Source: Bacillota bacterium (GTDB taxonomy: Bacteria; Bacillota; Limnochordia; DTU080). From it: a stretch of DNA of 43,075 nucleotides. The stretch's first letter is position 1; the number at the start of each line of letters is the position of its first letter. The notes below the pieces were generated by a model. It was given only the letters and a program-made list of their open reading frames with translations, was not told the DNA's origin and did no database searches. Location: the NCBI GenBank assembly GCA_012840225.1, contig DULU01000025.1, forward strand, positions 1 to 43,075. The letters run 5' to 3'. Position numbers and translations under genes: made by a program. Of this stretch, positions 17,462 to 25,629 are shown in pieces.

Positions 17462-18052
17462 ATGACGGAAATTAACGTTAAGGAAGCCGAACGGGCCATG
17501 GAGTTATTCCGGCAGGCCGGGGCTCTCCTGAAGGGACACTTTTTGCTGACGAGCGGCAGGCATTCCGATACATATCTGGAAAAGAGCCTTGTGCTGCAAT
17601 ATCCCCGTTTTGTCGATGAGTTGAGTGCCATGCTGGCTGAAAAATTTGCCGCCGACAAGATAGAAGTGGTGGTCGGACCGGCGGTGGGCGCCATCGTCCT
17701 GGCCCACGGCGTGGCCAGGGTGCTCGGCACCAGAGCTATATTCACCGAGCGGGAAGGCGGCCGGTGCGTTTTGCGGCGCGGCTTTTCCTTGGCACCAGGG
17801 GAAAGGACCCTGGTGGTAGAAGATGTAGTTACCACGGGCGGCTCGGTGCGGGAAGTGATCGACTTGGTGAGAGCTACCGGAGCCGACCTGGTGGGTGTGG
17901 GCTGCCTCCTGGACCGCAGCGGGGGACGTACCGACCTGGGCGTGAGGACGGCTTTTCTGGCGCAGATTGAGGCTCCTTCCTGGTTGCCTGCAGATTGTCC
18001 CCTGTGTGCAGCAGGTGTGCCTCTCACCAGCCGCGGCAGCCGCCATATATAA
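17462..18052 (+). CDS. pyrE: Orotate phosphoribosyltransferase
   Basis: This 196-residue type I PRTase joins orotate and PRPP to make OMP. It shows GHFLLTSGRHSDTYLEKS near residue 25, VVGPAVGAIVLAH near 70, FTEREGG near 94 and the PRPP loop TLVVEDVVTTGGSVREVIDL near 117. It is the last recognised pyrimidine gene of the operon. ATG 17462 follows GAGAAAGGTG. A DUF58 gene follows after 42 bases without a visible terminator, so transcription may continue. Confidence 0.95.
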   Translation: MTEINVKEAERAMELFRQAGALLKGHFLLTSGRHSDTYLEKSLVLQYPRFVDELSAMLAEKFAADKIEVVVGPAVGAIVLAHGVARVLGTRAIFTEREGGRCVLRRGFSLAPGERTLVVEDVVTTGGSVREVIDLVRATGADLVGVGCLLDRSGGRTDLGVRTAFLAQIEAPSWLPADCPLCAAGVPLTSRGSRHI

Positions 18053-18094
18053 AGAGTCGCCATATAAAACCGAATAAAAAAGGGGCGAAAACCG

Positions 18095-19432
18095 GTGAGC
18101 GCGACATTCTGGCGCCGTTGCCTATGGGCGTTGCTTTTGGCCGCCCTCATTTTCAGCGGCAGGTTTTTGTATATCACCTTATACAGCCTTTTTATTTTGT
18201 ATTTTTTGACCCGCTGGCTGACGCGCACCGCCTATCGCGCCATGACCATACAAAGGACTCTGGACCGGAACCGGGTGTTCAGAGGTGAAGAGGTGGAAGC
18301 GACGATCACGGTGACCAACAATAGCTTCGCCCCTTTGGTGTCGGTCGCTCTCACCGATGAGATGCCTTACAAACTCCCCCCGCAGACACCGCACACAGCG
18401 ATTTTTGCTCTGGCTCCGCGGCGGCAGGTGTCTTTTTCCTATCGGGTGCGCACCAGGGAAAGAGGAGTATATCACCTGGGGCCGATCGATCTGGCCGCCG
18501 CCGACCCTTGGGGCTTGGAAACCTTGCGGGACAGGGTGGAATCCTTCAGCGAAGTGATCGTCTATCCGAAAGTATATCCCCTCAGCAATCTAGGCTTGCC
18601 TTCGAGTTTGCCTTTTGGGGAAATAAAGACGCGCCATCGCTTTTTCGAGGATCCGGCCCGCACCATCGGTTTGCGGGAATATGTGCCAGGCGATCCCCTG
18701 AAGCGTATTCACTGGAAAGTGAGCGCCCGTACGGGAGTCCTGCACACCAGGGAGTTTCAGCCGACGATAGCCCTGGAAACGGGCATTTTTCTCAATCTGA
18801 ATATCGATGAATATGATGTGCAGTTTCTGGACCGGGCTCTGGAGTTTGCCATAGAAGTGGCCGCTTCTTTGGCCTACTATCTCTACCGGCGGCGGCAAGC
18901 GGTAGGCCTGGTGAGCAACGGCCGGGATGGCGGCATCATAGCTGTGCCGGCGAGTGCCCAGCTCGCTCCAGCTTCCCAACTCGCTCCAGCTTCCCAGCTC
19001 GCCCCAGCCGCACAATCTACCCCCGCTGCACAGTCCGCCTCTTCGGAGCCTTTCTCAAGCAGGCTGCCGGTTCAGCCGGACAACGCTTTGATCCGCCTCC
19101 CTTCCCGGAAGGGAGCCGGCCAGCTGATGCACATCATGGAGACCCTGGCGCGCATTGAAGGAGCCAAGGGTGGCGCTTTCAGCTCCGTTTTGACAGATGA
19201 GGGGCGGCAGTTGCCCTGGGGTTCCACCTTGTTGGTAGTGACGCCGGAGGATACCCCTGAGATAGTCAATGCCCTCTTCAGCCTGCGCCGGGCCGGGTAT
19301 CATGCCGTCACCCTGCTGGTCGGCAACACTTGCCACCACCCGGGTTTCCTCAGTAACCCGCCCATGCCGGGCCTCTACTTCTACCGGTGCCGTCATGAGA
19401 CCGAACTGGGAGCTTTGAACAAGACCGGCTAA
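18095..19432 (+). CDS. DUF58 domain protein, membrane-anchored
   Basis: This 445-residue protein begins with two hydrophobic segments (about residues 8-21 and 25-38). A beta-rich region follows (VFRGEEVEATITVTNNSFAPLVSV), then the DUF58 signature near residue 190 (TIGLREYVPGDPLKRIHWKVSART). DUF58 proteins are often encoded with MoxR ATPases and transglutaminases; neither is present here. A Gln/Pro/Ala repeat loop at residues 288-317 interrupts the region after the signature. The start is GTG 18095 after AAAGGGGCG. Function is unknown. Its position between pyrE and purE is unusual and it may simply be co-transcribed. Confidence 0.85.
   Translation: MSATFWRRCLWALLLAALIFSGRFLYITLYSLFILYFLTRWLTRTAYRAMTIQRTLDRNRVFRGEEVEATITVTNNSFAPLVSVALTDEMPYKLPPQTPHTAIFALAPRRQVSFSYRVRTRERGVYHLGPIDLAAADPWGLETLRDRVESFSEVIVYPKVYPLSNLGLPSSLPFGEIKTRHRFFEDPARTIGLREYVPGDPLKRIHWKVSARTGVLHTREFQPTIALETGIFLNLNIDEYDVQFLDRALEFAIEVAASLAYYLYRRRQAVGLVSNGRDGGIIAVPASAQLAPASQLAPASQLAPAAQSTPAAQSASSEPFSSRLPVQPDNALIRLPSRKGAGQLMHIMETLARIEGAKGGAFSSVLTDEGRQLPWGSTLLVVTPEDTPEIVNALFSLRRAGYHAVTLLVGNTCHHPGFLSNPPMPGLYFYRCRHETELGALNKTG
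18956..19045 (+). repeat. 18-bp tandem repeat within the DUF58 gene
   Basis: Three clean 18-base units encode AQLAPA, SQLAPA and SQLAPA. Two degenerate units (AQSTPA, AQSASS) follow. The frame is preserved. The repeat forms a Pro/Ala/Gln-rich linker, similar in style to the repeats in pyrF and fmt. Confidence 0.9.
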
Positions 19433-19434
19433 AA

Positions 19435-19446
19435 TGTCTATAGACA
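19435..19446. promoter_or_regulatory. 12-bp perfect palindrome before purE
   Basis: TGTCTATAGACA is a perfect 12-base palindrome placed two bases after the DUF58 stop, abutting the purE ribosome site (AGGTGATG). It could be a repressor operator or a short hairpin limiting purE translation. I recognise no specific regulator for it. Confidence 0.4.
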
Positions 19447-19457
19447 GGTGATGTAAA

Positions 19458-20009
19458 TTGAACAATAACCACAATGGCCACGCTGCTGCAGATAGGGAAA
19501 AAGCGCAGACCGGCCCGCAGGTCGGCATCATTATGGGCAGCGCCTCGGACCGATCGGTGATGCAACCGGCAGTGGACATATTAAAAGAGTTGGGCATCAG
19601 TGTCGAGGTGCGCATCCTCTCGGCGCACCGCACTCCCGAAGAGACGGCCGCATATGCCCGGGAAGCCCAATCGAGAGGTCTGGAAGTGCTGATCGCCGGC
19701 GCCGGTCGGGCGGCACACCTGCCGGGTGTTTTGGCGGCCTACACCCTTTTGCCGGTGATCGGGGTGCCCGTCGGCGGTGGGCCTCTTTCCGGGCTGGATG
19801 CTTTGTATGCCATTGTGCAGATGCCGCCCGGCATCCCTGTGGCCACCATGGCCGTGGACGGGGCATTGAATGCCGGCTTGTTCGCCGCCCAGATCATCGC
19901 CGCCAAGGACGGAGCCGTGCGGCGGCGCCTGGAGATGTATCGCCAGCGCCTGAGAGAACAGGTAAAAGAGCGAGACAGGCAGCTGCAGAAGGAAGAAGGC
20001 GAACAATAA
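19458..20009 (+). CDS. purE: N5-carboxyaminoimidazole ribonucleotide mutase
   Basis: This 183-residue enzyme moves the carboxylate of N5-CAIR to give CAIR in purine synthesis. The family core begins VGIIMGSASDRSVM near residue 22, with the catalytic-loop EVRILSAHRTPE near 49 and LIAGAGRAAHLPGVLAA near 78. One Gly of the common AGAGGAAHLPG motif is Arg here. A polar N-terminal extension of about 20 residues and a charged C-terminal helix flank the core. It starts at TTG 19458 after AGGTGATG. Its 3' end contains the first PurR half-site, so purE itself lies upstream of the purB promoter and may be read from the pyr side. No purK is nearby. Confidence 0.93.
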   Translation: MNNNHNGHAAADREKAQTGPQVGIIMGSASDRSVMQPAVDILKELGISVEVRILSAHRTPEETAAYAREAQSRGLEVLIAGAGRAAHLPGVLAAYTLLPVIGVPVGGGPLSGLDALYAIVQMPPGIPVATMAVDGALNAGLFAAQIIAAKDGAVRRRLEMYRQRLREQVKERDRQLQKEEGEQ

Positions 20010-20037
20010 ATAGATTTACATGATAATGTTCGGGATA
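19995..20037 (+). promoter_or_regulatory. PurR operator: two inverted PurBoxes
   Basis: A forward PurBox (core CGAACAAT, box 19995-20007) and an inverted one (core AATGTTCGG, box 20025-20037) are separated by 17 bases, with 23 bases between CGAAC and GTTCG. This spacing and orientation is what B. subtilis PurR, a PRPP-sensing repressor, recognises (AWWWCCGAACWWT, 16-17-base spacer). The second box lies five bases upstream of the -35 element, much as in the B. subtilis pur operon. A third, forward box-like sequence (ATAGGCGAACATT) is at 20089-20101, before the purB ribosome site. Confidence 0.75.
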
Positions 20038-20041
20038 TTCA

Positions 20042-20071
20042 TTGACCGTCGCCCGTTTCATCTGTTAATAT
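20042..20071 (+). promoter_or_regulatory. purB-purF-purM-purH-purD promoter
   Basis: TTGACC at 20042-20047 is followed after 17-18 bases by TTAATAT (20065-20071). It lies immediately downstream of the PurR operator. The leader to purB is only about 40 bases, too short for a guanine riboswitch. Confidence 0.6.
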
Positions 20072-20115
20072 GAGGTCGTCATCCCGTAATAGGCGAACAT
20101 TTGGGAGGCGGCTAG

Positions 20116-21531
20116 ATGAAACGAGAAATCTATGCGGCCATCAGTCCTCTGGACCACCGCTATTATGCCGGTGCCCCGGCTTTGTTTGAGCGGTTGAGCG
20201 AGTATCTTTCGGAGAATGCATATGTGCGCTACCAGGCGCGGGTGGAAGCGGCGCTGACTAAAGTTTTGGCCCGGCGGCACCTTTGCCCTCCGGAGGTGTC
20301 TGTTGAGGTGGAGAAAGCGGCCTCGGAGATCACCCCCGACGAGGTGTATGCCGAAGAGGCCAAGACGCATCACAACATCAGAGCCATGGTCAACTGCCTG
20401 CAGCGCCGGGTGAGCGAGGAAGCCCGCCCCTTTGTCCATTTCACCGCCACCTCGTGGGATATCATGGATACCGCCCGGGCTTTGCAGTATCGCGATGTTA
20501 CCGACCGGGTGCTCCTACCGCTCCTCTATGAGCTGCTGGGCATCCTGATCGAGATCACCAAAAGGGAAGCCTGCACCCCGCAGATCGGCCGCACGCACGG
20601 ACAACATGCCGTGCCGATCACTTTCGGCTTTGCCATGGCGGAATATGTAGCCCGGCTTGGCGAACGCCTCGTGGCCCTGAAAGAAGCCGCCGCCAATTTG
20701 CGGGGCAAGATGGCCGGGGCGGTCGGCGCTTACAATGCCGCCTCTTTATTTTTTGCCGATCCCGAGACCTTTGAAGAGGAAGTCCTGGCCGAGCTGGGGC
20801 TTTCCCCGGCCATGCATGCCACGCAGATCGTGGCTCCGGAATATGTGACCGACTGGGTGCACAGCCTCCTCACCGTCATGGGCGTGCTGGCCAATCTGGG
20901 CGACGATTTGCGCCAGCTGCAGCGGACGGAGATCGCCGAAGTGGGGGAGGCCTTCCAGGCGGGGCAGGTCGGCTCCTCCACCATGCCGCACAAGAGAAAC
21001 CCCTGGAACTTTGAACATGTCAAGAGCATATGGAAAGTTTTCGCCCCACGCATCGTCACCCTTTATATGGACCAGATCTCCGAACACCAGCGTGATCTGA
21101 CCAACTCGGCTTCGTCCCGCTTCATTCCCGAAGTGGCGGCAGGCCTGGCGGATATGGCGGACCACCTGCTGAGGGTGCTGCGCAAGCTGGTGGTGGACCG
21201 GGAAAGGATGGCCGCCAACCTGCACCTGCAAAAGGAGATGATCGTGGCGGAGCCGCTCTACATCATCCTGGCTTCCCTGGGGCATCCGGATGCTCATGAA
21301 GCCGTGCGCCGGCTTACCCTGGCTTCTGAGAAGAGCGGCCGGCCGTTATATCAGCTGGCGGCGGAGAGCGAGGAGTTGGCTCCTTATCTGGCCCGCCTGA
21401 CCCCGAACCAACTGCAGGTCCTGGAGAAGCCGGAGTCATATACCGGTGTGGCGGCGCGCAAAGCGGCGGCGACGGCCGCCTATTGGGAAAACTGGTTGAG
21501 GAATATAACGAGCGAACGGGAGGCCAATTAA
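20116..21531 (+). CDS. purB: Adenylosuccinate lyase
   Basis: This 471-residue enzyme of the fumarase/aspartase superfamily splits SAICAR to AICAR and adenylosuccinate to AMP, releasing fumarate. The superfamily signature GSSTMPHKRNPWNFE (residues 292-306) carries the flexible catalytic loop. FTATSWDIMDTA near 109 and IGRTHGQHAVPITFG near 157 are the other conserved blocks. ATG 20116 follows TGGGAGG. It is the first gene behind the PurR operator. Its TAA is directly followed by the purF start. Confidence 0.95.
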   Translation: MKREIYAAISPLDHRYYAGAPALFERLSEYLSENAYVRYQARVEAALTKVLARRHLCPPEVSVEVEKAASEITPDEVYAEEAKTHHNIRAMVNCLQRRVSEEARPFVHFTATSWDIMDTARALQYRDVTDRVLLPLLYELLGILIEITKREACTPQIGRTHGQHAVPITFGFAMAEYVARLGERLVALKEAAANLRGKMAGAVGAYNAASLFFADPETFEEEVLAELGLSPAMHATQIVAPEYVTDWVHSLLTVMGVLANLGDDLRQLQRTEIAEVGEAFQAGQVGSSTMPHKRNPWNFEHVKSIWKVFAPRIVTLYMDQISEHQRDLTNSASSRFIPEVAAGLADMADHLLRVLRKLVVDRERMAANLHLQKEMIVAEPLYIILASLGHPDAHEAVRRLTLASEKSGRPLYQLAAESEELAPYLARLTPNQLQVLEKPESYTGVAARKAAATAAYWENWLRNITSEREAN

Positions 21532-22941
21532 GTGGGCGGAATTTTGGGCATTCACTCACCGCAACCGATAGCGGCAGCCGGTCTGGTTTACCTCGGTTTA
21601 TATGCCTTGCAGCACAGAGGTCAGGAATCGGCGGGCATGGCTGTGGCCGACAACGGTACCATTCGCATTCATAAAGGGATGGGTATGGTGGCGAATGTGT
21701 TCGACGACCGGCACCTGGCCGGTTTGCCGGGGCGTATCGCCATCGGGCATACCCGTTATGGCAAAAGCGAGGCCACCTATCCGATAGGCATACACCCTCT
21801 GTCGGCCATCACCAAATATGGACAGATCGCCATAGCCTGCAACGGCAATCTTCTGAATCCGGCCAGTTTGCGGCGTCGGCTCTTGCAGAAGGGATCGGTT
21901 TTCCAAACCGCCACCGACAGTGAGGTCATTTTGAATCTCATCGCCAAAGGGGAAGAAGCCAACCTGGAAGATGCCGTAGCCGGCGTCATACCGCAGCTGC
22001 GGGGGGCATATGCAGCGGTATTGCTCTCCCACGGTAAACTGTTGGCCTTCCGCGATCCCTACGGCGTGCGCCCCCTGGTGCTCGGCAAGTTGGGCGAAGC
22101 TTACGTGGTGGCCTCGGAAACCGCGGCGCTCGATAGCATCGGGGCGGTATATGAGCGCGAATGCCGACCCGGCGAGCTGGTGATCATCAGCGATAAGGGC
22201 CTGGAGAGCAGACAGGTGGTGACGCTGGACCGTCCGGCTTTTTGCGTTTTTGAATATGTATACCTGGCCCGTCCCGACAGCAATATCGGGCAGCAAAACG
22301 TGCATCTGATCAGAAAAGAGATCGGCCGGGTTTTGGCCAGGGAAGCCAAGGTGGAGGCGGATCTGGTGATCCCGGCTCCGGAGTCGGCCAACTCCGCCGC
22401 CATGGGCTATGCGGAGGAGTCCGGCATCCCCTTTGATTTCGGCTTGATGAAAAATCGCTATGTCGGCCGCACTTTCATCCAGCCCACGCAGGATCTTCGC
22501 CGCCAGGGGGTAAGCATGAAATTCAATGCCGTGCGGGCCATCCTCTCGGGCAAACGGGTGGTGCTGGTGGAGGACTCCATCGTGCGCGGCACGACCACCT
22601 CCCAGGCGGTGCAGATGATCCGCAACGGAGGGGCCAAAGAGGTGCATCTGATGATTGCCGCCCCACCATTCACCCATCCCTGCCATTACGGCATCGATGT
22701 GCCCAGGGAAGGGGAGCTGATCGCTTCGGGGCGCACTTCTGATGAGGTGGCGGCTTTGATCGGGGCTGATACCTTGCACTATATTTCGCCGGCCGGTTTG
22801 TGCCGGGCAGTGGGGCGGGTCATGAAAGAGTTGTGTCTGGCGTGCTTCAGCGGTGAATATCCGGCCGGGTTGCCGGAGTCCGGGGACCAGGCCGCCATGC
22901 CGCCGGGCGAATTTGAGAAAGAGAAAGAGAGAGGGCGGTAG
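21532..22941 (+). CDS. purF: Amidophosphoribosyltransferase lacking the catalytic Cys1
   Basis: This 469-residue protein is PurF, which makes phosphoribosylamine from PRPP and ammonia taken from glutamine. The N-terminal Ntn-glutaminase normally begins Cys-Gly-(I/V)-x-Gly-Ile; here it begins Met-Gly-Gly-Ile-Leu-Gly-Ile, so Gly2 (GGC) replaces the nucleophile. No upstream start is possible because the purB TAA is the preceding in-frame codon. Other glutaminase features remain (LQHRGQESAGM, GHTRY, CNGNL, TATDSEV). The PRTase loop VVLVEDSIVRGTTTSQAV is intact. The four Fe-S cysteines of the B. subtilis type are present (FCVFEY, HPCHYGID, CLACF). GTG 21532 has GGGAGG eight bases upstream. It is probably ammonia-dependent. 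Confidence 0.94.
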   Translation: MGGILGIHSPQPIAAAGLVYLGLYALQHRGQESAGMAVADNGTIRIHKGMGMVANVFDDRHLAGLPGRIAIGHTRYGKSEATYPIGIHPLSAITKYGQIAIACNGNLLNPASLRRRLLQKGSVFQTATDSEVILNLIAKGEEANLEDAVAGVIPQLRGAYAAVLLSHGKLLAFRDPYGVRPLVLGKLGEAYVVASETAALDSIGAVYERECRPGELVIISDKGLESRQVVTLDRPAFCVFEYVYLARPDSNIGQQNVHLIRKEIGRVLAREAKVEADLVIPAPESANSAAMGYAEESGIPFDFGLMKNRYVGRTFIQPTQDLRRQGVSMKFNAVRAILSGKRVVLVEDSIVRGTTTSQAVQMIRNGGAKEVHLMIAAPPFTHPCHYGIDVPREGELIASGRTSDEVAALIGADTLHYISPAGLCRAVGRVMKELCLACFSGEYPAGLPESGDQAAMPPGEFEKEKERGR

Positions 22942-22944
22942 CCA

Positions 22945-24006
22945 ATGACCAAAGATATAGACAGGGAAGAGAGCACTTATAAAAAGGCCGGCGTCGACAT
23001 TGAGGCCGGCTATGAGGTCGTGCGGCGCATCAAGGACCATGCCCGGCGCACGGCGATTCCGGGAGTGCTGGGCGGGATCGGTTCCTTTGGCGGCCTATTT
23101 GCCCTGGACCGGGAAAAATATAAAGAGCCGGTCCTGGTGGCCGGCACCGACGGCGTCGGCACCAAACTGAAGATCGCCTTTATGATGGATAAGCACGACA
23201 CGGTGGGCATTGATGCCGTCGCCTATTCCGTCAACGACATCATCTGTCAGGGGGCCAAGCCGCTCTTTTTCCTCGATTATATCGCCATGGCGAAGGTGGA
23301 GCCGGCCAAAGTGGAGGAGATCGTCAAAGGCGTCTGTGCCGGCTGCCGGCTGGCCGGCTGCGCTCTGCTCGGCGGGGAAACCGCCGAAATGCCCGGCATG
23401 TATGCCCCGGGAGAATATGACCTGGTCGGTTTCGGCGTCGGCGTGGTGGAAAAAACGGCCATCATCGACGGCTCGGCCGCCGGAGAGGGGGACAGGCTCC
23501 TGGCCGTCTCCTCCAGCGGCTTGCACAGCAACGGCTACTCGCTCGTGCGCCATGTCCTCTTCGAAAAAGCCGGCCTGAAAGTGGATGCTTATGTGCCGGA
23601 GCTCGGATCCACCCTGGGAGAAGCCCTGCTGGTGCCCACGGCTATATATGCCGATCTCGTCGGCAAACTGACCTCTCAGGTGGCCGTGCACGGCATTGCC
23701 AATATCACCGGCGGCGGTTTGTACGAAAATGTGCCGCGGGCCATGGGAGCCGATCTGCAGGCGGTGGTGCGGCGGGGAAGCTGGATCGAGCCTCCCATCT
23801 TCAGCTTCATCCAAAAGTTGGGAAACATCAGCGATGATGAGATGTTTCATACCTTCAACATGGGCGTCGGCCTGGTGGTCATCGTGCCGCCCGCCGAAGC
23901 CGGGCGCGCTGCCGAGGTGATCAAGGCCGCCGGTTTCGGTGCCTGGGACATCGGCGAGGTGAGAAAAGCTGCCGCCGGAGAGGCAGGCGGGTTGATCATC
24001 GTGTGA
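22945..24006 (+). CDS. purM: Phosphoribosylformylglycinamidine cyclo-ligase (AIR synthetase)
   Basis: This 353-residue ATP-dependent enzyme closes the imidazole ring, converting FGAM to AIR. It opens with YKKAGVDIEAGYEVVRRIK and carries LVAGTDGVGTKLKIAF near residue 67. AYSVNDIICQGAKPLFFLDY, LLGGETAEMPGMY and the late NITGGGLYENVPR and FNMGVGLVV are family motifs. ATG 22945 lies three bases after the purF stop with GAGAGGG upstream. The FGAM it needs must come from PurL/PurQ/PurS encoded elsewhere. Confidence 0.96.
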   Translation: MTKDIDREESTYKKAGVDIEAGYEVVRRIKDHARRTAIPGVLGGIGSFGGLFALDREKYKEPVLVAGTDGVGTKLKIAFMMDKHDTVGIDAVAYSVNDIICQGAKPLFFLDYIAMAKVEPAKVEEIVKGVCAGCRLAGCALLGGETAEMPGMYAPGEYDLVGFGVGVVEKTAIIDGSAAGEGDRLLAVSSSGLHSNGYSLVRHVLFEKAGLKVDAYVPELGSTLGEALLVPTAIYADLVGKLTSQVAVHGIANITGGGLYENVPRAMGADLQAVVRRGSWIEPPIFSFIQKLGNISDDEMFHTFNMGVGLVVIVPPAEAGRAAEVIKAAGFGAWDIGEVRKAAAGEAGGLIIV

Positions 24007-24031
24007 CCTATTACGGGAAAGATGAGAAAGG

Positions 24032-25579
24032 ATGAGCCAAGTGCCTAGAGCCATCATCAGCGTCTATGATAAAACCGGCGTCGTGGAGCTGGGGCGCAGT
24101 TTGGTGAATTTGGGGTATGAAGTGGTTTCCACGGGAGGTACATACCGTTGCCTGAAAGAGGCGGGCCTTCCCGTCACCTATATCAGCGAGGTCACCGGGT
24201 TTCCGGAAATCCTGGACGGGCGGGTGAAAACCCTGCATCCGGCCATACATGCCGGTATCCTGGCCAAGCGCCGGGAAGCCGGGCATATGTCCGAACTGGA
24301 AGCCCGCCAAATCAAGCCGGTCGATCTGGTGGCCGTCAATTTGTATCCTTTTACCGCCGTGGCCGCCCGCCCGGAGGCCACCCTGGATGAAGTGTTGGAG
24401 AATATCGATATCGGCGGTCCGACTCTGATCAGAGCGGCAGCCAAAAATTTCCCGGATGTGATCGTCGTGGTCAATCCGGAGAGGTACGGCGAGATACTGG
24501 CCGCCCTGCAGGCGGGGGGACTGGATCCGGCGCAAAGGCGGAGCCTGGCGGCGGAAGCCTTCGCCCATACGGCCGCCTACGATGCCGCCATCACCGGCTA
24601 CCTGCAGACGGCGGGGCTCCAGTCGGACGGATTTCCCACCTCGCTCACCCTGCACTTCCAGCTGCAGCAAGAGATGCGGTACGGCGAAAACCCCCACCAG
24701 AAAGCCGCTTTTTATCGCAGCCTGTGGGAGGAAGGAAGAAAGGACACCTTGGTGCATGCCGTCCAGCTTAACGGCAAAGAGCTGTCCTACAACAATATCG
24801 GCGATGCCTCCGCCGCCCTGGAGATGGTCAGGGAATTTGCCCAACCGGCGGTGGCCGCCGTCAAACATGCCAATCCCTGCGGTCTGGCCGTCGGCGCTAC
24901 CCTGAAGGAGGCGTTCATCAAAGCCCGGGATGCCGATCCGGTCTCCATCTTCGGCGGGGTGGTGGCCTGCAACAGAGCGGTGGATGAAGAGACCGCCAAA
25001 TTGATGGCCGAGATCTTTTTGGAGATCGTCCTGGCTCCTTCCTTCACTCCGGCTGCTCTGGAAATTCTCTGTCGCAAGCCGAGCCTGCGCCTCTTGCAGT
25101 TGCCTGTCGGCGCACCGCAGCCTTGGCTTGATATGAAGCGGGTGCCTGGCGGCCTCCTGGTGCAGGAAGCCGATGTGCACGCCCAGGAGCGCTCGGCATG
25201 GCAGGTGGTCACCAAGAAAGTGCCGACGGCGGCCGAATGGGAAGATCTGGCTTTCGGCTGGCAAGTGGTGAAGCATGTCAAATCCAACGCCATTGTGGTG
25301 GTCCGCGACGGGCAAACCGTGGGGGTGGGCGCCGGGCAGATGAGCCGCATCAAGGCGGCCGAGATTGCCCTGGCTCAGGCCGGAGAGAAAGCGGTCGGTG
25401 CGGCTTTGGCGTCCGATGCCTTCTTCCCCTTTGATGATGTAGTGAATGCGGCTGCCGCCGCCGGGGTGATGGCCATCATCCAGCCTGGCGGTTCCAAACG
25501 GGATGCCGATTCACTGGCCGCGGCCGACAAGGCCGGCATAGCCATGGTCTTTACCGGTATGCGCCACTTCAGACATTGA
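24032..25579 (+). CDS. purH: Bifunctional AICAR formyltransferase / IMP cyclohydrolase
   Basis: This 515-residue protein catalyses the last two steps of IMP synthesis. The N-terminal cyclohydrolase domain (to about 200) shows [29 protein letters not shown] and [15 protein letters not shown]. The C-terminal formyltransferase shows [44 protein letters not shown] and [11 protein letters not shown], closing with [14 protein letters not shown]. Length is normal. ATG 24032 is assigned; GTG 24041, nine bases after AAAGG, may be the real start. It needs 10-formyl-THF. No purN is next to it, although purN often precedes purH in Firmicutes. Confidence 0.96.
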   Translation: MSQVPRAIISVYDKTGVVELGRSLVNLGYEVVSTGGTYRCLKEAGLPVTYISEVTGFPEILDGRVKTLHPAIHAGILAKRREAGHMSELEARQIKPVDLVAVNLYPFTAVAARPEATLDEVLENIDIGGPTLIRAAAKNFPDVIVVVNPERYGEILAALQAGGLDPAQRRSLAAEAFAHTAAYDAAITGYLQTAGLQSDGFPTSLTLHFQLQQEMRYGENPHQKAAFYRSLWEEGRKDTLVHAVQLNGKELSYNNIGDASAALEMVREFAQPAVAAVKHANPCGLAVGATLKEAFIKARDADPVSIFGGVVACNRAVDEETAKLMAEIFLEIVLAPSFTPAALEILCRKPSLRLLQLPVGAPQPWLDMKRVPGGLLVQEADVHAQERSAWQVVTKKVPTAAEWEDLAFGWQVVKHVKSNAIVVVRDGQTVGVGAGQMSRIKAAEIALAQAGEKAVGAALASDAFFPFDDVVNAAAAAGVMAIIQPGGSKRDADSLAAADKAGIAMVFTGMRHFRH

Positions 25580-25629
25580 GCGGTGCCGATGAGACTGCAA
25601 GGGCCGGACACTGGCAGGAGGGAGAAATT

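Noticed and set aside
20072-20115. Guanine riboswitch before purB
   Set aside because: The transcript leader is only about 40 bases and shows no purine-riboswitch core. Control appears to be by PurR boxes.
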